NCBI GenBank assembly: GCA_026545765.1
Contig: CM048842.1
Span: forward strand, 21,850,667 to 21,914,666
Source: Plantago major
Lineage: Eukaryota > Streptophyta > Magnoliopsida > Lamiales > Plantaginaceae
Direction: 5' to 3'
DNA length: 64,000 nt
Shown: piece after piece, positions 21,250 to 33,041 of the stretch
Layout: every line of letters starts with the position of its first letter
How positions within the stretch are numbered: position 1 is the stretch's first letter
Notes under the pieces: model-generated
Seen by the model: only the letters and a program-made list of their open reading frames with translations
What the model was told of the DNA's origin: nothing
Database searches by the model: none
Translations under genes and position numbers: made by a program

Positions 21250-21448
21250 GGAAAAGCGACGAATCACTATCCGTCGCTCTGTAGCGATGGATAACTTTTA
21301 TCCGTCGCTAATTTTGTTGACCATAATAAAAAGAAAAAAAAATAAAAAAAATTTAGCGACGGATAGATCTATCCGTCGCCAAATGACCGGAAAATTAAAA
21401 AAATAGAGAAAAGTTAGCGACGGATAGATCTAGATCTATCCGTCGCTA
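21250..21448. repeat. CACTA subterminal repeats, left end
   Basis: Four units of GCGACGGATAGAT/ATCTATCCGTCGC type lie near 21254, 21284, 21355 and 21416. Most are themselves inverted repeats able to fold. Subterminal arrays of this kind bind the CACTA transposase in characterised elements. Confidence 0.85.
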
Positions 21449-21727
21449 AAAGCCTAAAAAACATTAATATATCTCCACCACCACCTCCCTTCCTCCACCA
21501 CCTCTCCTCCATTTCTCCTCTACCACCACCTCTCCTCCATTTCTCCTCTCCTCCTCCTCCACCACCACCACCTCTCTTCCTCCACCACCACCATCTCCTC
21601 CACCACCTCCTTTCCTCCTCCACCACCTCCTCTTCCTCCCACCACCACCACACCCACCACCACTTCCACCACCACCTTTCTCCTCCCACCACACTGCCAC
21701 CACCACCGCACCACCCACCACCACCGC

Positions 21728-23154
21728 TGTTGGTCCAGATAACGGCAAAGTAAAAGACTAGGGGGGGTGAATAGTCTTTTAAAACTTTTGTCGATAAACA
21801 CAGTTTCTCAGAAACCTGGGGGTTTCTGATACTTAAATTCAGAGCGCGGAAGACTTTAAGATAGGTAAGCGTAAACAATAAGTATGTGTGTGTGTGCTTT
21901 CTTTGAAATGTAAATCTGAGAAAGGTAAATAACACAGCAAGTATAGTGGTATCTGGAGGTGGCGTAATCCTCCAACTAATCCACTTCGGTCTTTCTGAGA
22001 CCTAGAATTCACTAGAACAGATAATTGAGTTCACCTTACAATAATCCTATTCTAAGATTCCTAAACAAATGGTTCCCAACCAAATGTTCCCCCTGAGTTA
22101 TTCCCCAGCTCCTAGAGCTAAGTACTTCCTCTACTCAGATAACCTTGGAGTTATTCCCTGATTTTCCAAATCAAGTACTTCCTCTACTCCACGCCTTGAT
22201 GGTATTGGTTATAAGGTTTTGTCAGAAAGGCTTCTCGTATAACTTTTCAGTTATGTTCACAGAGAGCCAAACAGAACGAGACTACTTAATACACTTGTTC
22301 AGTGAATGGCAGTCTGCTCTTTACTGACCCAAGTAATTGATGTCCGTTCTGGAGAATGAGCTTCAGAAAGGGTATCTGATAGTTCAACTCTTTCACGAAT
22401 AACAATCTCTTGTTAAGGTTCAAGACAACTTAGAACTACTAGTTATTTTTCAAGCAACAGAAAGCTTTCAAAAAGGATAGTAGAGTGCTTGAGAGAATAC
22501 TTTGCTTGATGGTAAAGTTTGCAAAATAGAGCGTTCTAAGGTATGTTCTTCAAGCATCTAAGTGTGATATATATATATAGATAAATTTGAGAGGCGTTTA
22601 AATTGTATCCGTTGTGCTCTCTATCAAATTATATCCGTTTATATCTTGAACTATGTACTCAGAAGTCACTATCTCTTGTTTCAGAGAGGACTTCCTTTTT
22701 GCAGCATTTATGCCGATGCATTTAATGCATAGTACTGTTCATTGTCCTTTTGTCTCAACGGATACATGAGCCTTTCTGATGGCTTGCATGCTCCATACTC
22801 GTGATGTCATATGTCCAGAATCATATTTCGGAAGTAAGTTAATATACTTAAGAAAGGATTAAGGACATAGTCTTTCTGAGTTAGACTAAACCTCTGTGTC
22901 TTCATAAACCTTATGCAATCTTCAGTCTTCTAATATTCAGAAAAGCTCCATTGCTAGGATTGATCTTCATGGTCTTCTTGAAATAAAAATTACACTCAGA
23001 GACCTATAATCCTATTACAAGATTTACTAGACTAATCATACTCAGTGATTTCCTCTTTTACAAAGTTCAAGTGAACCAAGAGTACTTAATCACCTTTCTG
23101 GATAAGATAAGAACATGTGATGAGTGATCAAAATACTAACAGATATTCCTAACA
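21728..23154 (-). repeat. 3' LTR of E2 (1427 bp)
   Basis: The LTR runs TGTTGGTCCAG..ATTCCTAACA on the plus strand. It carries two minisatellite units (about 22095-22188), while the partner LTR has one. The polypurine tract in reverse (AATTTCCCCCTTTTT, 23155-23169) adjoins it. The stretch 23170-23586 is 3' non-coding with no gene. Confidence 0.95.
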
Positions 23155-23586
23155 AATTTCCCCCTTTTTGATCAGTCATCCATGACTATCTTTTAAGTCC
23201 TATTACAAAATTGTAATCTTGGAAGAGAAAACAATCCACCACTTAATCATTTCAAAAGATATTCAATTTTAGTTGAATTAAGTGCAGAAAGTAAACATCA
23301 ACCAAATCAAAAGAAGTGATCTTTGCTGATAAGTTGTCATCTGTTAAAAAGTATCTGAGAGTATGATCTTCAGATAGGTACACTTTACAGAAAGAAATGC
23401 AACTTTTACATATAGAGAATTTTAGAAATAATCAGCAAGATTACAAAAAGTAACAAAACATACTAAGTAAATTAGAACAAAGGAGAGTCCAAGCTCCAAG
23501 AGAGTATTCTAATGTTACTAGTCTTCAAGTCTTCAGAAATGCAACTTGGGTTCAAATACCTCAAGTTCTTCAGCACCCTTTATGGA

Positions 23587-26500
23587 TCAGTTGACATGAT
23601 CATCCACTTTTCTGCATTCTTGGACATAGTCATAAAGAATCCTTCTGACAGAGAGCTCTGTCTTTCTGGATAAGTCACATATTTCATGGCAACTCTTGCT
23701 AAGCTTGTGATTCTTCCGCAGAAAATGTTTGACCCAGAAGTACTTTCCCCAGACCCAGGCATGGTCTACTTGCAGCTGAGACAGGTTGAAATACTTGTAT
23801 ATTTCTTCCAGATAGTGTATATCATCTAGGTATTCATCCAATGTCATATAAATGACTCATAGGTTGAAACACCTAGTTTGTTCTTCCTGCTGTAGCTACC
23901 ATCCAGTTTTCTTACCTTGTGTACATCATCAGGTTTTGGGTTAGGACAGGCAAAAGAAAGGTCCATCTTTCTGGCTTCATTCCTCTTTTCTACTTCAAAG
24001 TTTAGCCAGGCATGAAGGTGCTCAGGTTTTAGCAATTAAACACCTTCTCTCCATTTCAGGATCTGGTTGAGGATGGGAGTTGGAAACTTATCATTGCCAA
24101 GTAGATGTTGTAGTTCCAGAATCCAATACCCTCTCTTGTTCAGGATGCACCTATATGAAGATTCTTCATTACTGGTCTTCATATACTCAATGTGGGCATC
24201 AGTTGGCCTTTCTTGATGTGTTTCATTGTTTATTCAGCCAAACTGGAAATCCCTTCTTGCTTTTCTGTTTGGTGGCCTTCTGTCAGGAGATCCTCTAACC
24301 CTTTCTTCCTGCCTTGGGGCTGTGCTGATGGATGTTCCTTGTATAGACTTGGTATTTCCAGAAGGAATTCCGGCTACTAAGGGCTTTGCTGCCAGAGGAG
24401 GTTGTCAAGTAGTTGCTTATCTCCTTTTCTTGTGAAGTGGATGTTCATCAGAATCATCCTCATCATCATTGAAGTCCAAAGTTGGAGACTTGCAGCTTTC
24501 TTGTCCTCTTACTTCTCCTTCTTCCTTTTCTTCTTCTTCAGAAGCCTTTTTCTCTTCTGAGATTCTAAGGGACTTGGCTCGCCTAGTTATCATACTTCTC
24601 AGCCTTCTGGCTGGTTGATCTGGAATAACTTCTTCAGCAAGGGTGTCTCCAGTGGTGTTCTTAATGACAAGTTGACTTGAGGAGGGAGGATTTGATTGTT
24701 TTCTTTTTCTTCCTCTGCCTTTCTGAGGCATCTCTTCTCCCCCCTTAGTCATGAATGACTGACTCATGATAGCATAAGCTTCAGAGAGAGTTTCAAAGTT
24801 TTTCTGGAGATCGTTGTGCACCCTGACCAATTATTGAAGTTCCTTCTTCAGCTCGTTGTTCTATCTAACCAGTTCCTGCTCCTTTCTGTTGAGCTCTTCA
24901 AGCGGCCTTAGGATGGCATTGGCTTGTAGGACAACATGGCTGGCTTCATTCAATGCTGCATTAGCATTGTTACAATCCTCATCCCTGACCAACCCTAGGT
25001 CTTTCTGAGAAAGAGCTATGCTGGTTACTCTATTGAGTAAAGCAGCAGCCAATGGCTTCATCTCTTCTAGGACGGATTTTAGCACTTCTGTGTCTTGGGC
25101 AACTAGTGTCTTTCTGAGTTCTAAAAAGACACTGTTCCTTGCACGGTGCTCTTCACTTCTTGAACTACTTGGTGCAGAGAATATATGAGGAGCAAGTAGG
25201 GCTCTCTTGTGCTGAGTGATAAGTCTCTCATCTTCTGCTTCAGTAATCAAGTTTTGGGTTTCCGCATCACTATCATAATCCTTTTCTTGGATTGTTGGCA
25301 GATTGACAATCTTCTTCTGCTTTCCATCAAGTGTGTTGGCCTTCTGAGAAGATGTAGAAGGTCTTTATGATGCAGTCTCAGCATCATGCTCTTCATCATC
25401 ATTGTCATCCATGGCATCTATCTCAGCAGCTGTGACAACAATGGCATTTTTCAAATTTCTTTGCTCATCTAGGAGTGCCAATTCCTTGGCATTAGCTTCT
25501 TCGAGCTTCTTGTTTTTGGCTTCCTTTTCATCAACAAGAGCTTGAGTCTCAATGTTGATTCTCTTCTCTTCTTCCAATACCTTTCTAAGTTGTTCAATTC
25601 TAAACTCAGCCCCTGAAATTTCTTCTAAGGCATCATTGTGTTCAGCCTGTTGGGTATCTTGATGAGACTTGGGAGGTGATGATGATGGAGCTTTCTGAGC
25701 ATTTGAGGGAGTAGCCTTTTCTCCACTTCCTTTGCTAGCTTTCTGAATCCCGCCTTGTCCAGGTTGGGGATCATCATTTTGATCATCATCATCATCCTTT
25801 TTTTTTTTTGCTTCTTGGTTTGGATGCTCAGAAGGAGGTTCTTGATAATCATTTTCGTCCATCTCCTCGCCATCTTCTGAAACCAGGTTGATCACATTTG
25901 GGAATGTAATCATCCTCCCATTAACTTCTTCTTGTTCAGTTGGGTAGGTTGTGAGCTTGCTGGGCAAGGCAGGATGGGTAACCATCTGCTCTTGGGTTTG
26001 AGCATCCGCAGACTTGAAATCTACCAAAAGTCTTTGTGCTACTTCATGAATGAAGTCTTCATGCATCAGAGTGGCAAATGTGTAGGACATTGGGAACAAT
26101 GCATGGATATAATCTTCCATGAAGGCAATTGCTCTTCTTCTGGGACGTCGACATTTCGCTAATTCAGAAAGGTCAGCCTTTCTGAGTTTCTGCCATTGTC
26201 TGAAGCACTTGACATGTTTCTTTAAGGTGTGCTTCTGGAAGGTCTTGAGTAAATCAACTGGCACTAGACTTTGAGCCTGAAAGAAAGTGTTCAATTTGGT
26301 TTTGCTCAAACTACTTGAGTTAGTATCTGTAAGCGAAAGAAGGCTTTCTGAGCATACCTGTGTAGAAACACTAGGCTCACTATCATGTACTTCTGCTTGC
26401 TTGGGCACAGAGGCCTCAGATACCTTGTTGTGAGGAGAAATCTGATCCTCATCAACCTTTCTTTCTGCTAGAACCTGATAATTAAAATCAAATATGTTTA

Positions 26501-28747
26501 GAAACTGTTAACATAAAAGATAAGTGGAAAAATGCTTTCTGAGACTTCTCTTACTTCCAAGTGAGGAATCTCAGCGGCATCTTTCTCAGAAACCTTGGGG
26601 GTTTCTGGAACCTTTTCTGCAGATACTGCTTGTTCAGCAGTTTTAGTTTCCTTTGGAGGAGATAACACAACTGTTTCTCCATCCAATTGTTCTTCTGACT
26701 GAGCCATAAGAATAAACATAAAGGATTTAGTAGTGGTTTTTCTAGAGCATTCTTGAAGAAGACTATTACTAATTACTTACCTTCTCAGCAGAAGGCTCAG
26801 TAAATACTTCCTCAGAAAGCTTTTCAGCCTCTGGAATCTCTAGGTTTTGGGGTGTTGCTTCCACCGCCACTACTTCCACAGTTGGAGCCTAAAAAGAGAC
26901 ATTAAGAATATTAGAACATAAGATAAGAGCATTTTTAGTTATTTCTTGTTCAGAGATAACTTTACTACCTGTGGGACAGGCTCTTCTTGATGTTCTGAGG
27001 TTGGAGGAACCTCTTCTTGATTCAAGGGGGTGGACAGGTTTTCTTCCCCCTGAAAGTGTGTCTCCAAGTTGGCCTGTAACAAATACAGCTTATGAGTAAC
27101 AAGTTAACATTCATTTATGTTGACATGTTATATACAAACTATCTTTGTTACCTGAATAGAGTCAGGCTGATCATTGATCTCTTGGACTTTTGGTGATTCC
27201 ACAGTCTCTCTGTGCTCATTATTTTTCTCCTCTATAGTATCATTCTGAGTCTCCATCTCAGTTTGATCCCTTTCTGAGAGTTGAGCTCTCTCAGAAGGTT
27301 GAGGAACCTGTTCAAGAACAGGGTTTTCTTCAGCAATATTAAGTGCTGGCATTGTGAATGTGGAAGCAATGGCAACATCTTCCATCATTCTATCTTCCTC
27401 ACCCAGACCTTCTTCTTCCTCGCCAAGTAGGGCTCTTGTCTTTCTGAAGAGCTGAGCTTGATGCTCCTCCATGGGTCTCATACTTGAATCTTTTGAGTAC
27501 TTTTGCAAGTACTTCATCATCCTCAGAATCACTATTCTGTGTTGGTGCACTCCATCTATGATATTTCTATCATCTCTAGAGAGTTACGAGCATTCGTTCG
27601 ATTCATGGGCATTCTGAGTTGCCTTTCGAAGGCCCAACATCTTCTGAGACCTTGTCTCCAGAAGGTTGCGCCTCTTGTATTCTTAGGGGCTTGGAGGCTC
27701 TTTTGCTATGAGTCCTCTTTCTCTTGGCAACTGGAGGTTTAGCTTGAGCTTGCTTAGAAACCTCATCACCTTGCTGTGCAGTTTCTTCTTCTTCTGCCTT
27801 TCTGAGTGCGTTCTCAGCAGCAAGTTTCTCCTTTTCTTCAAAAGCGTGTCTGAAAAGGGAGTTGGTGACTAGGATTTCCTGCCTCTCTCTGAGAGTGATT
27901 CCCATTGTTTCCAGAATGTAACAGATTCTGAGACCAAAGTGCATATTGGCCTTTGGCTCAGCAAGGCCATTGATGATTTTGGGCTCAAATTCCTCAATAT
28001 GTCCAAGGAATTTGTTGAAGGCGTACTTCCCCCAATTGAAGTGGGTTTCCTACCCTTCATGCTTCTTGTTCAGAAGATGCATCATCATCCATCTCTCCAT
28101 GCTTATCTGGTCTACTCCACCTTTGTTGCCATCAAAGCAACGGACCAGAATAAGAGCTAAAGTACTCAGAGTTTGGAGATGACTTGTTCTGATGGCCTTC
28201 AGAACAAAGTCTCATGGGCAACCTTTTGCATTTTCTAACTGGATTGCTTCAAATAGCTCTTTGACGCCTTGAATCATGGAAGCGTCCTTGATGTTGATGT
28301 CTTCAAATGTTCCTCAATTTTTCAATTGGAATATCTTGCAGAAAGTCTTGCAGTCTAGAACAATTTCTTGTCCTTGGACTTCAGTCTGCATGTATTTTTC
28401 TTCTTCATCATTTACAACTTTTGTGAAGATTTTGGAGTTGTTATAGAACTCCAATACATCCAGTGTGGATAGTCCACTGGGTGCAGCAGATAGAAGCTTG
28501 TAGATATGGGAATTCTTCAGCATTCCCAATATCAGTTTCCTTTCTAGTTTTGAAGGTATAACTGCTGGTACATATCTCTTCACTAGAAAAGCTCCCCAAT
28601 TCATTTTGTGGTTAGGGTTCCAGTCTGATGGGGTAAACTTTCCTGTATATGCTTATTCAACACCTTAAGTTCCTTTCCTCCTTGATTTTCAGCAGGAGCA
28701 GATGATACGGCCTTAGGGTTCTTGGTGGTCATCTTCTTGGGTGCCAT
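23587..28747 (-). pseudogene. Accessory gene of E2, intron-bearing, degraded
   Basis: This is the same gene as at 7205-12648 and 49220-54395. It starts MAPKKMTTKN at 28747 and ends ..KVDDHVN at 23587. Parts in order: N-terminal domain (NWGAFLVKRYVP, VLEFYNNSKIF, NWGKYAFNKFL); basic cluster KRKRTHSKR near 27715; Pro/Glu/Ser-rich linker divided by five introns (26277-27151); region LKKHVKCFRQW; acidic run DDDDDQND near 25790; coiled coil about 25440-25620 and 24790-24900; C-terminal YWILELQ near 24125. Breaks: 1-nt deletion near 28640, frame loss near 27550 within a scrambled patch, stops near 24840 and 25365, decayed acceptor at 26705. No membrane segment is seen. Confidence 0.75.
26277..27151 (-). 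other. Five intron-like segments in the E2 accessory gene
   Basis: In gene order: A 27151-27074 (78 bp, GTAACA..TTACAG), B 26968-26889 (80 bp, GTAGTA..TTTTAG), C 26780-26705 (76 bp, GTAAGT.. but ending TG instead of AG), D 26554-26475 (80 bp, GTAAGA..TATCAG), E 26357-26277 (81 bp, GTATGC..TTTCAG). Exons between them are 105, 108, 150 and 117 bp, all multiples of three. E3 keeps C with CAG at the acceptor. Confidence 0.75.
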
Positions 28748-28990
28748 CTCTTATATAGAGTTTTGAGTGAGTGTTTTTCAGATGAATTTTGCACAATTAA
28801 TCGAGATTAGTCTGTCTTTTTAGAAGACTAAGCACAAGAAGTTGAGTTTGCAGAGGGGGTTTTTCAGAAATCTTGAGAGATTTTGCTGTTTTGATGCAAG
28901 TTTGAAATTTCGGAATTGGTAAAAGTGTTTGTCTTTTGCCAAAATCCTATATATATAGCAGACAAAATGTACATAGATACAACATACATA
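28748..28990 (-). promoter_or_regulatory. Putative internal promoter and 5' UTR of the accessory gene (E2)
   Basis: On the minus strand, GCTATATATATAGGATTTTG lies about 200 bases before the accessory ATG at 28747. TATA block, flank and spacing match E1 and E3. The stretch 28990-29390 is AT-rich spacer with a shared GCCCACTACGCATTTAAT block near 29067. Confidence 0.55.
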
Positions 28991-29394
28991 TAGCTGAATA
29001 TGAATGCGTGTCTTTGCATCTGCATAGGCGTGGTACGTCCTTTGTACTTCATTAAATGCGTAGTGGGCCATGTCTGCATTTATCAACAGACATTTCTTGC
29101 TTTGTTTTAATCTCAATCGTTGAGATCAAACGTTTATTCATCAAGGGCTTATATTGAATATCTTGTAATGATATCAATCAACATATGGTAATGTGCCGAC
29201 TTGATGGATTTTTAATATGCTACATTCATTGTGTCACTTTAGTAAAGAGTAGGAATACTTAATCGTTTGATCTTATCATTCTGAGTGTCATGTCCTTATC
29301 TATATATTGTTTATCATCAAAATGGTAAAAATACAAGACATTGAACATATTTGACTTTCAGAATTTATACCTTTTGGGCTTTGTGTGTCCATTT

Positions 29395-29660
29395 CTCTTT
29401 ATGACTAAATAGCTTTCTGAATTCAAGTGTCAGAAGCTTCAGTTGTTTGAATGTATTTGACCCACTCTCAGTAAGTAAGTTCTAGTCGTATTTACTTATT
29501 AAGTGTGTACCAACCTTTGCCTTTCTGGATACCCGTTCCAGAAATGTTTTGCCTTTCTGAGTGTTGCTACTCAAAAACCTTTGCATCACATCTTATCAAC
29601 TTGGCTTTCTGAGAACCTGTTCTCAGAGGCCTACTCACTTATTCAGACTTTAGAGATTCA
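29395..29660 (-). other. Hairpin-rich spacer after pol (E2)
   Basis: Three short inverted repeats on the minus strand: CTCTGAGAACAGGTTCTCAG (about 29610-29629), GAGTAGCAACACTC (about 29561-29574) and TTTCTGGAACGGGTATCCAG (about 29525-29547). The last shares its loop ACGGGTA with the E1 hairpins at 6477-6522. The arms use the CTCAGAAAG word that recurs throughout E2. Confidence 0.6.
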
Positions 29661-29670
29661 AGACAATTTT

Positions 29671-32600
29671 TCAGTCCTTAGGCAACTCCATTAATCCAAG
29701 ATTGTGTCTCAAAGTCAAGAACCGACTTTCTTGTAAGGGCTTAGTGAAGATATCTGCAAGTTGGTCTTCTATGCCAATCTTGAGTATCTCTATATTGCCT
29801 TTCTCAACATGGTCTCTGATGAAGTGGTGTCTAACATCAATGTGCTTTGTTCTGGCATGGAACTTGGGGTTCTGTGTGATTGCAATAGCACTTGTGTTAT
29901 CACAGAAAATGGGAGTTTTCTCTTCATTGAGTCCATAGTCTCTGAGTTGTTGTTGAATCCACAGAATTTGTGTTGCACAACAACCAGCAGCAATATATTT
30001 AGCCTCTGTGGTAGAAGTTGCAATTGAGTTTTGTTTCTTGCTAAACCATGAGATAAGTCTAGTTCCCAGAAACTGACAAGTTCCTGAGGTACTTTTCCTA
30101 TCAAGCATTGATCCAGCATAATCAGCATCTGAGTAACCAGCCAAACTCAATCCACTTTCTTTAGGATACCACAAAACTACATCTATTGTACCTTTCACAT
30201 ACTTTAATACTTTCATAGCAGTGTTGTAGTGTGATAGCATTGGATTTGTTTTAAATCTAGCACACACTCCAACTGCATATTGAATATCAGGTCTGCTTGC
30301 AGTAAGGTATAGTAGTGAACCTATCAATTTCCTATACTTGTGTTCATCAACATTCTTATCTGATTCAGTATAGATCATCTTGGTTCCTATGCTCATAAGT
30401 ATCTTAGGATTCTTTTCAGAAGGCTTAAGATTGAACTTTGTGAGCATGTCTTTTGCATACTTTGTCTGACTAATGAATATTCCATCAATGAGTTGCTTGA
30501 CTTGCAATCCTAGGAAATAGTTCAATTCTCCCATCATGCTCATCTCAAATTTACTTTTCATGAGATTTGCAAAGTCATCACAAAGTTTCTTGTCCTTAGA
30601 TCCAAATATAATGTCATCAACATATACTTGAACTAAGAGTAGTTTTCCATCATGATTTAAAGTAATCAAAGTTTTATCAACTTCACCTTTCTTGAAACCA
30701 CTTTCCAGAAGGTATTTGGCCAAAGTGGCATACCATGCTCTTGGAGCCTGTTTCAGTCCGTAAAGAGCTTTCTGTAGCTTATAGACCATTCTACTTTCTG
30801 AGGAAACTTCAAAGCCAGGTGGTTGCTCAACATAGACTTCCTCAGCAAGTTCACCATTCAAGAATGCACTTTTGACACCCATCTGATAAACTTTAAAATC
30901 TTTATGAGTCAGAAGGCCGAAGAGTCTTATTGCATCCAATCTGGCAACTGGTGCATATGACTCATCAAAATCTAAACCTTCAGTCTGGGTGAATCCCTTG
31001 GCAACCAACCTTGCTTTGTTTCTGGTTATTTCACCAAATTCATTCATCTTGTTTCTGAAAACCCACTTAGTTCCAATCACAGATATTCCTTCTGGAACTA
31101 GTTTCCAGACTTTGTTTCTTTCAAACTGATCCAACTCTTCTTGCATTGCAGAGATCCAGTCTTGGTCTCTTAATGCTTCTTCTATAGTTTTTGGTTCAAT
31201 GTTTGAGATAAAACATCCAAAGAGAGAATTAGCATTTTCAGCTATTGCTCTCCTAGTCCTAACACCTTGACTGATTGGTCCAATCACATCTTTTGCAGGA
31301 TGATCCTTGATCCATCTCATCATGGGTTTAGGGCTAGTAGGGTCAACATCTATGTGATCTGAATGTGAATCACTATGATTATGACTTGATACTTCTTCAG
31401 TATCTGTGACATTTTGCACCTCAGAAGAGCGGTGAATGTCCGACACTTGCTCAGTGTGAAAGCTTTCTGGGACATGCCTGTCAGAGAGGTCATTTCCAGA
31501 GTTAGCTCTCTGATGAACATCTTCAGTTTCCATTTCTGGAATTCTCATAGGAAATTCTTCATCATGTCTGAGATTCATCTGGTTGTTACTAGGCATTTCA
31601 TGCTTTTCTTCGTAAGAGTCATCCTCCCTTTCCATAATGATATTTTTCCTTTCTGAAGGTTCCTCTTCAGAATCCTTTATCATTAGTTCCTTGAACTTTT
31701 CTGAGAGTTCATCAGCAAGGGGTGTTTTCTTGCTTCCTTCATAGAATACAACATGAACTGATTCTTCAATCTTCTTTGTTCTCTTGTTGTAAACTCTATA
31801 TGCTTTGCTATTCATAGAATAACCAAGAAACACTCCTTCATCTGCCATTGGTTGAAATGTTCTTAGATACTCTTTTCCATTGTTAAGAACAAAACATCTA
31901 CAACCAAATACTTTTAGATGTTTGATATTAGGGGATCTACCAACCAAGATTTCATATGGGGTCTTGTCATGGTGTTTGTTTATCAAACATCTGTTCTGAA
32001 TGTAGCATGTTGTGTTTACAGCTTCAACCCAATAAACTTCACTTATCTCAGTGTCAGCTAGCATTGTCCTTGCTGCTTCTTTAAGTGTTCTATTTTTCCT
32101 TTTTGCAACACCATTTTGTTGTTGTGTTCTTACAGAGGAAAGTTGGTGTTGTATACCTTTGCTGGTACAAAATTCCTTTATGTACTGGTTGACAAACTCA
32201 GTACCATGGTCTGTTCTGATTGCAGATACCTTGTCATTTTTCATGACTTCAAGCTTATTCAGCAAGTTTGGTATCTCCACCCTTGCATCAGATTCGTGCT
32301 TCAGAAAAACAACCCAAGTGAATCTTGAGAGTCATCTACAACAACAAGACCATACTTCTTTCCTGCATAACTAGTTACAGATGATTCAAAAAGATCCATG
32401 TGTAATAGTTGCAGTGGTCTAACACTAGAGTGTCTGGTTTTGGACTTGAAAGAGATTTTGGATTGTTTCCCCATCTGACATGCAGAACAGATACCATCCT
32501 TTCTGAAAGATGTTTTCGGAAGGCCAACCACTAACTCTTTCTTGGCAAGTTTGTTCAGAGTTTTGAAATTCAAGTGACTCATTCTTTTGTGCCATAACCA

Positions 32601-33018
32601 AAGGTTTTCTCAGGTGACCTGATTGACTCACCATGAGACATTCTTCAGTTGTGGCAGATGCCCAATCGGCAACATAAAGACTTCCTTTCCGCCGAGCAAC
32701 CAAGACTGTCTCCTTTGACTCATTGTCAATAAGTTTGCAATACTTTGCTTTCAATTTCACAGTAAATCCCTTGTCTGCAAACTGGCTCATGCTAAATAGA
32801 TTATATTTCAAACCCTTAACATGTAATACGTTAGTGAATGTTAATGATCCTAATTTGACGTTGCCAAATCCCAAAGAGGGATTTAATTCTCCTCCAGCAA
32901 ATCTGATGTCTGGTCCATTGTTTCAAGCTTTGTAGTTGACCAGATTTGCTTTGTCTCCTGTCATGTGCTTTCCGCATCCACTATCAAATAGCCATTGAGC
33001 CTTAGTCCAAGAGGCGTT
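29671..33018 (-). pseudogene. pol: pol of E2: protease, integrase, RT, RNase H
   Basis: Integrase C-terminal part, reverse transcriptase and RNase H form one open frame of 869 codons (29671-32280). Motifs: [64 protein letters not shown], ending ELPKD. Upstream, protease (LFDSGCGKHMTGD near 32980) and the integrase N-terminal part lie in other frames: TGA near 32925, frame loss near 32600, 1-nt deletion near 32315. The integrase catalytic Glu is Lys (AAA at 32101-32103, minus strand) where E3 has GAA (57761-57763). RT looks intact, but the element cannot integrate with this integrase. Confidence 0.92.
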
Positions 33019-33041
33019 CTGCACAAAACAGGAAACAGGTG

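Noticed and set aside
21250-21448. CRISPR-like array at the transposon end
   Set aside because: The repeats are palindromic CACTA subterminal units in a plant nuclear element. There are no uniform spacers and no cas genes.
21414-21935. Long Gly/Val/Trp-rich reading frames on the minus strand
   Set aside because: They are translations of the CCACCA low-complexity core of the CACTA element and the adjoining LTR end. There is no codon structure and no family.
31414-31656. Plus-strand reading frames across E2 and E3
   Set aside because: They are antisense shadows of gag, pol and the accessory gene, which are clearly coded on the minus strand.
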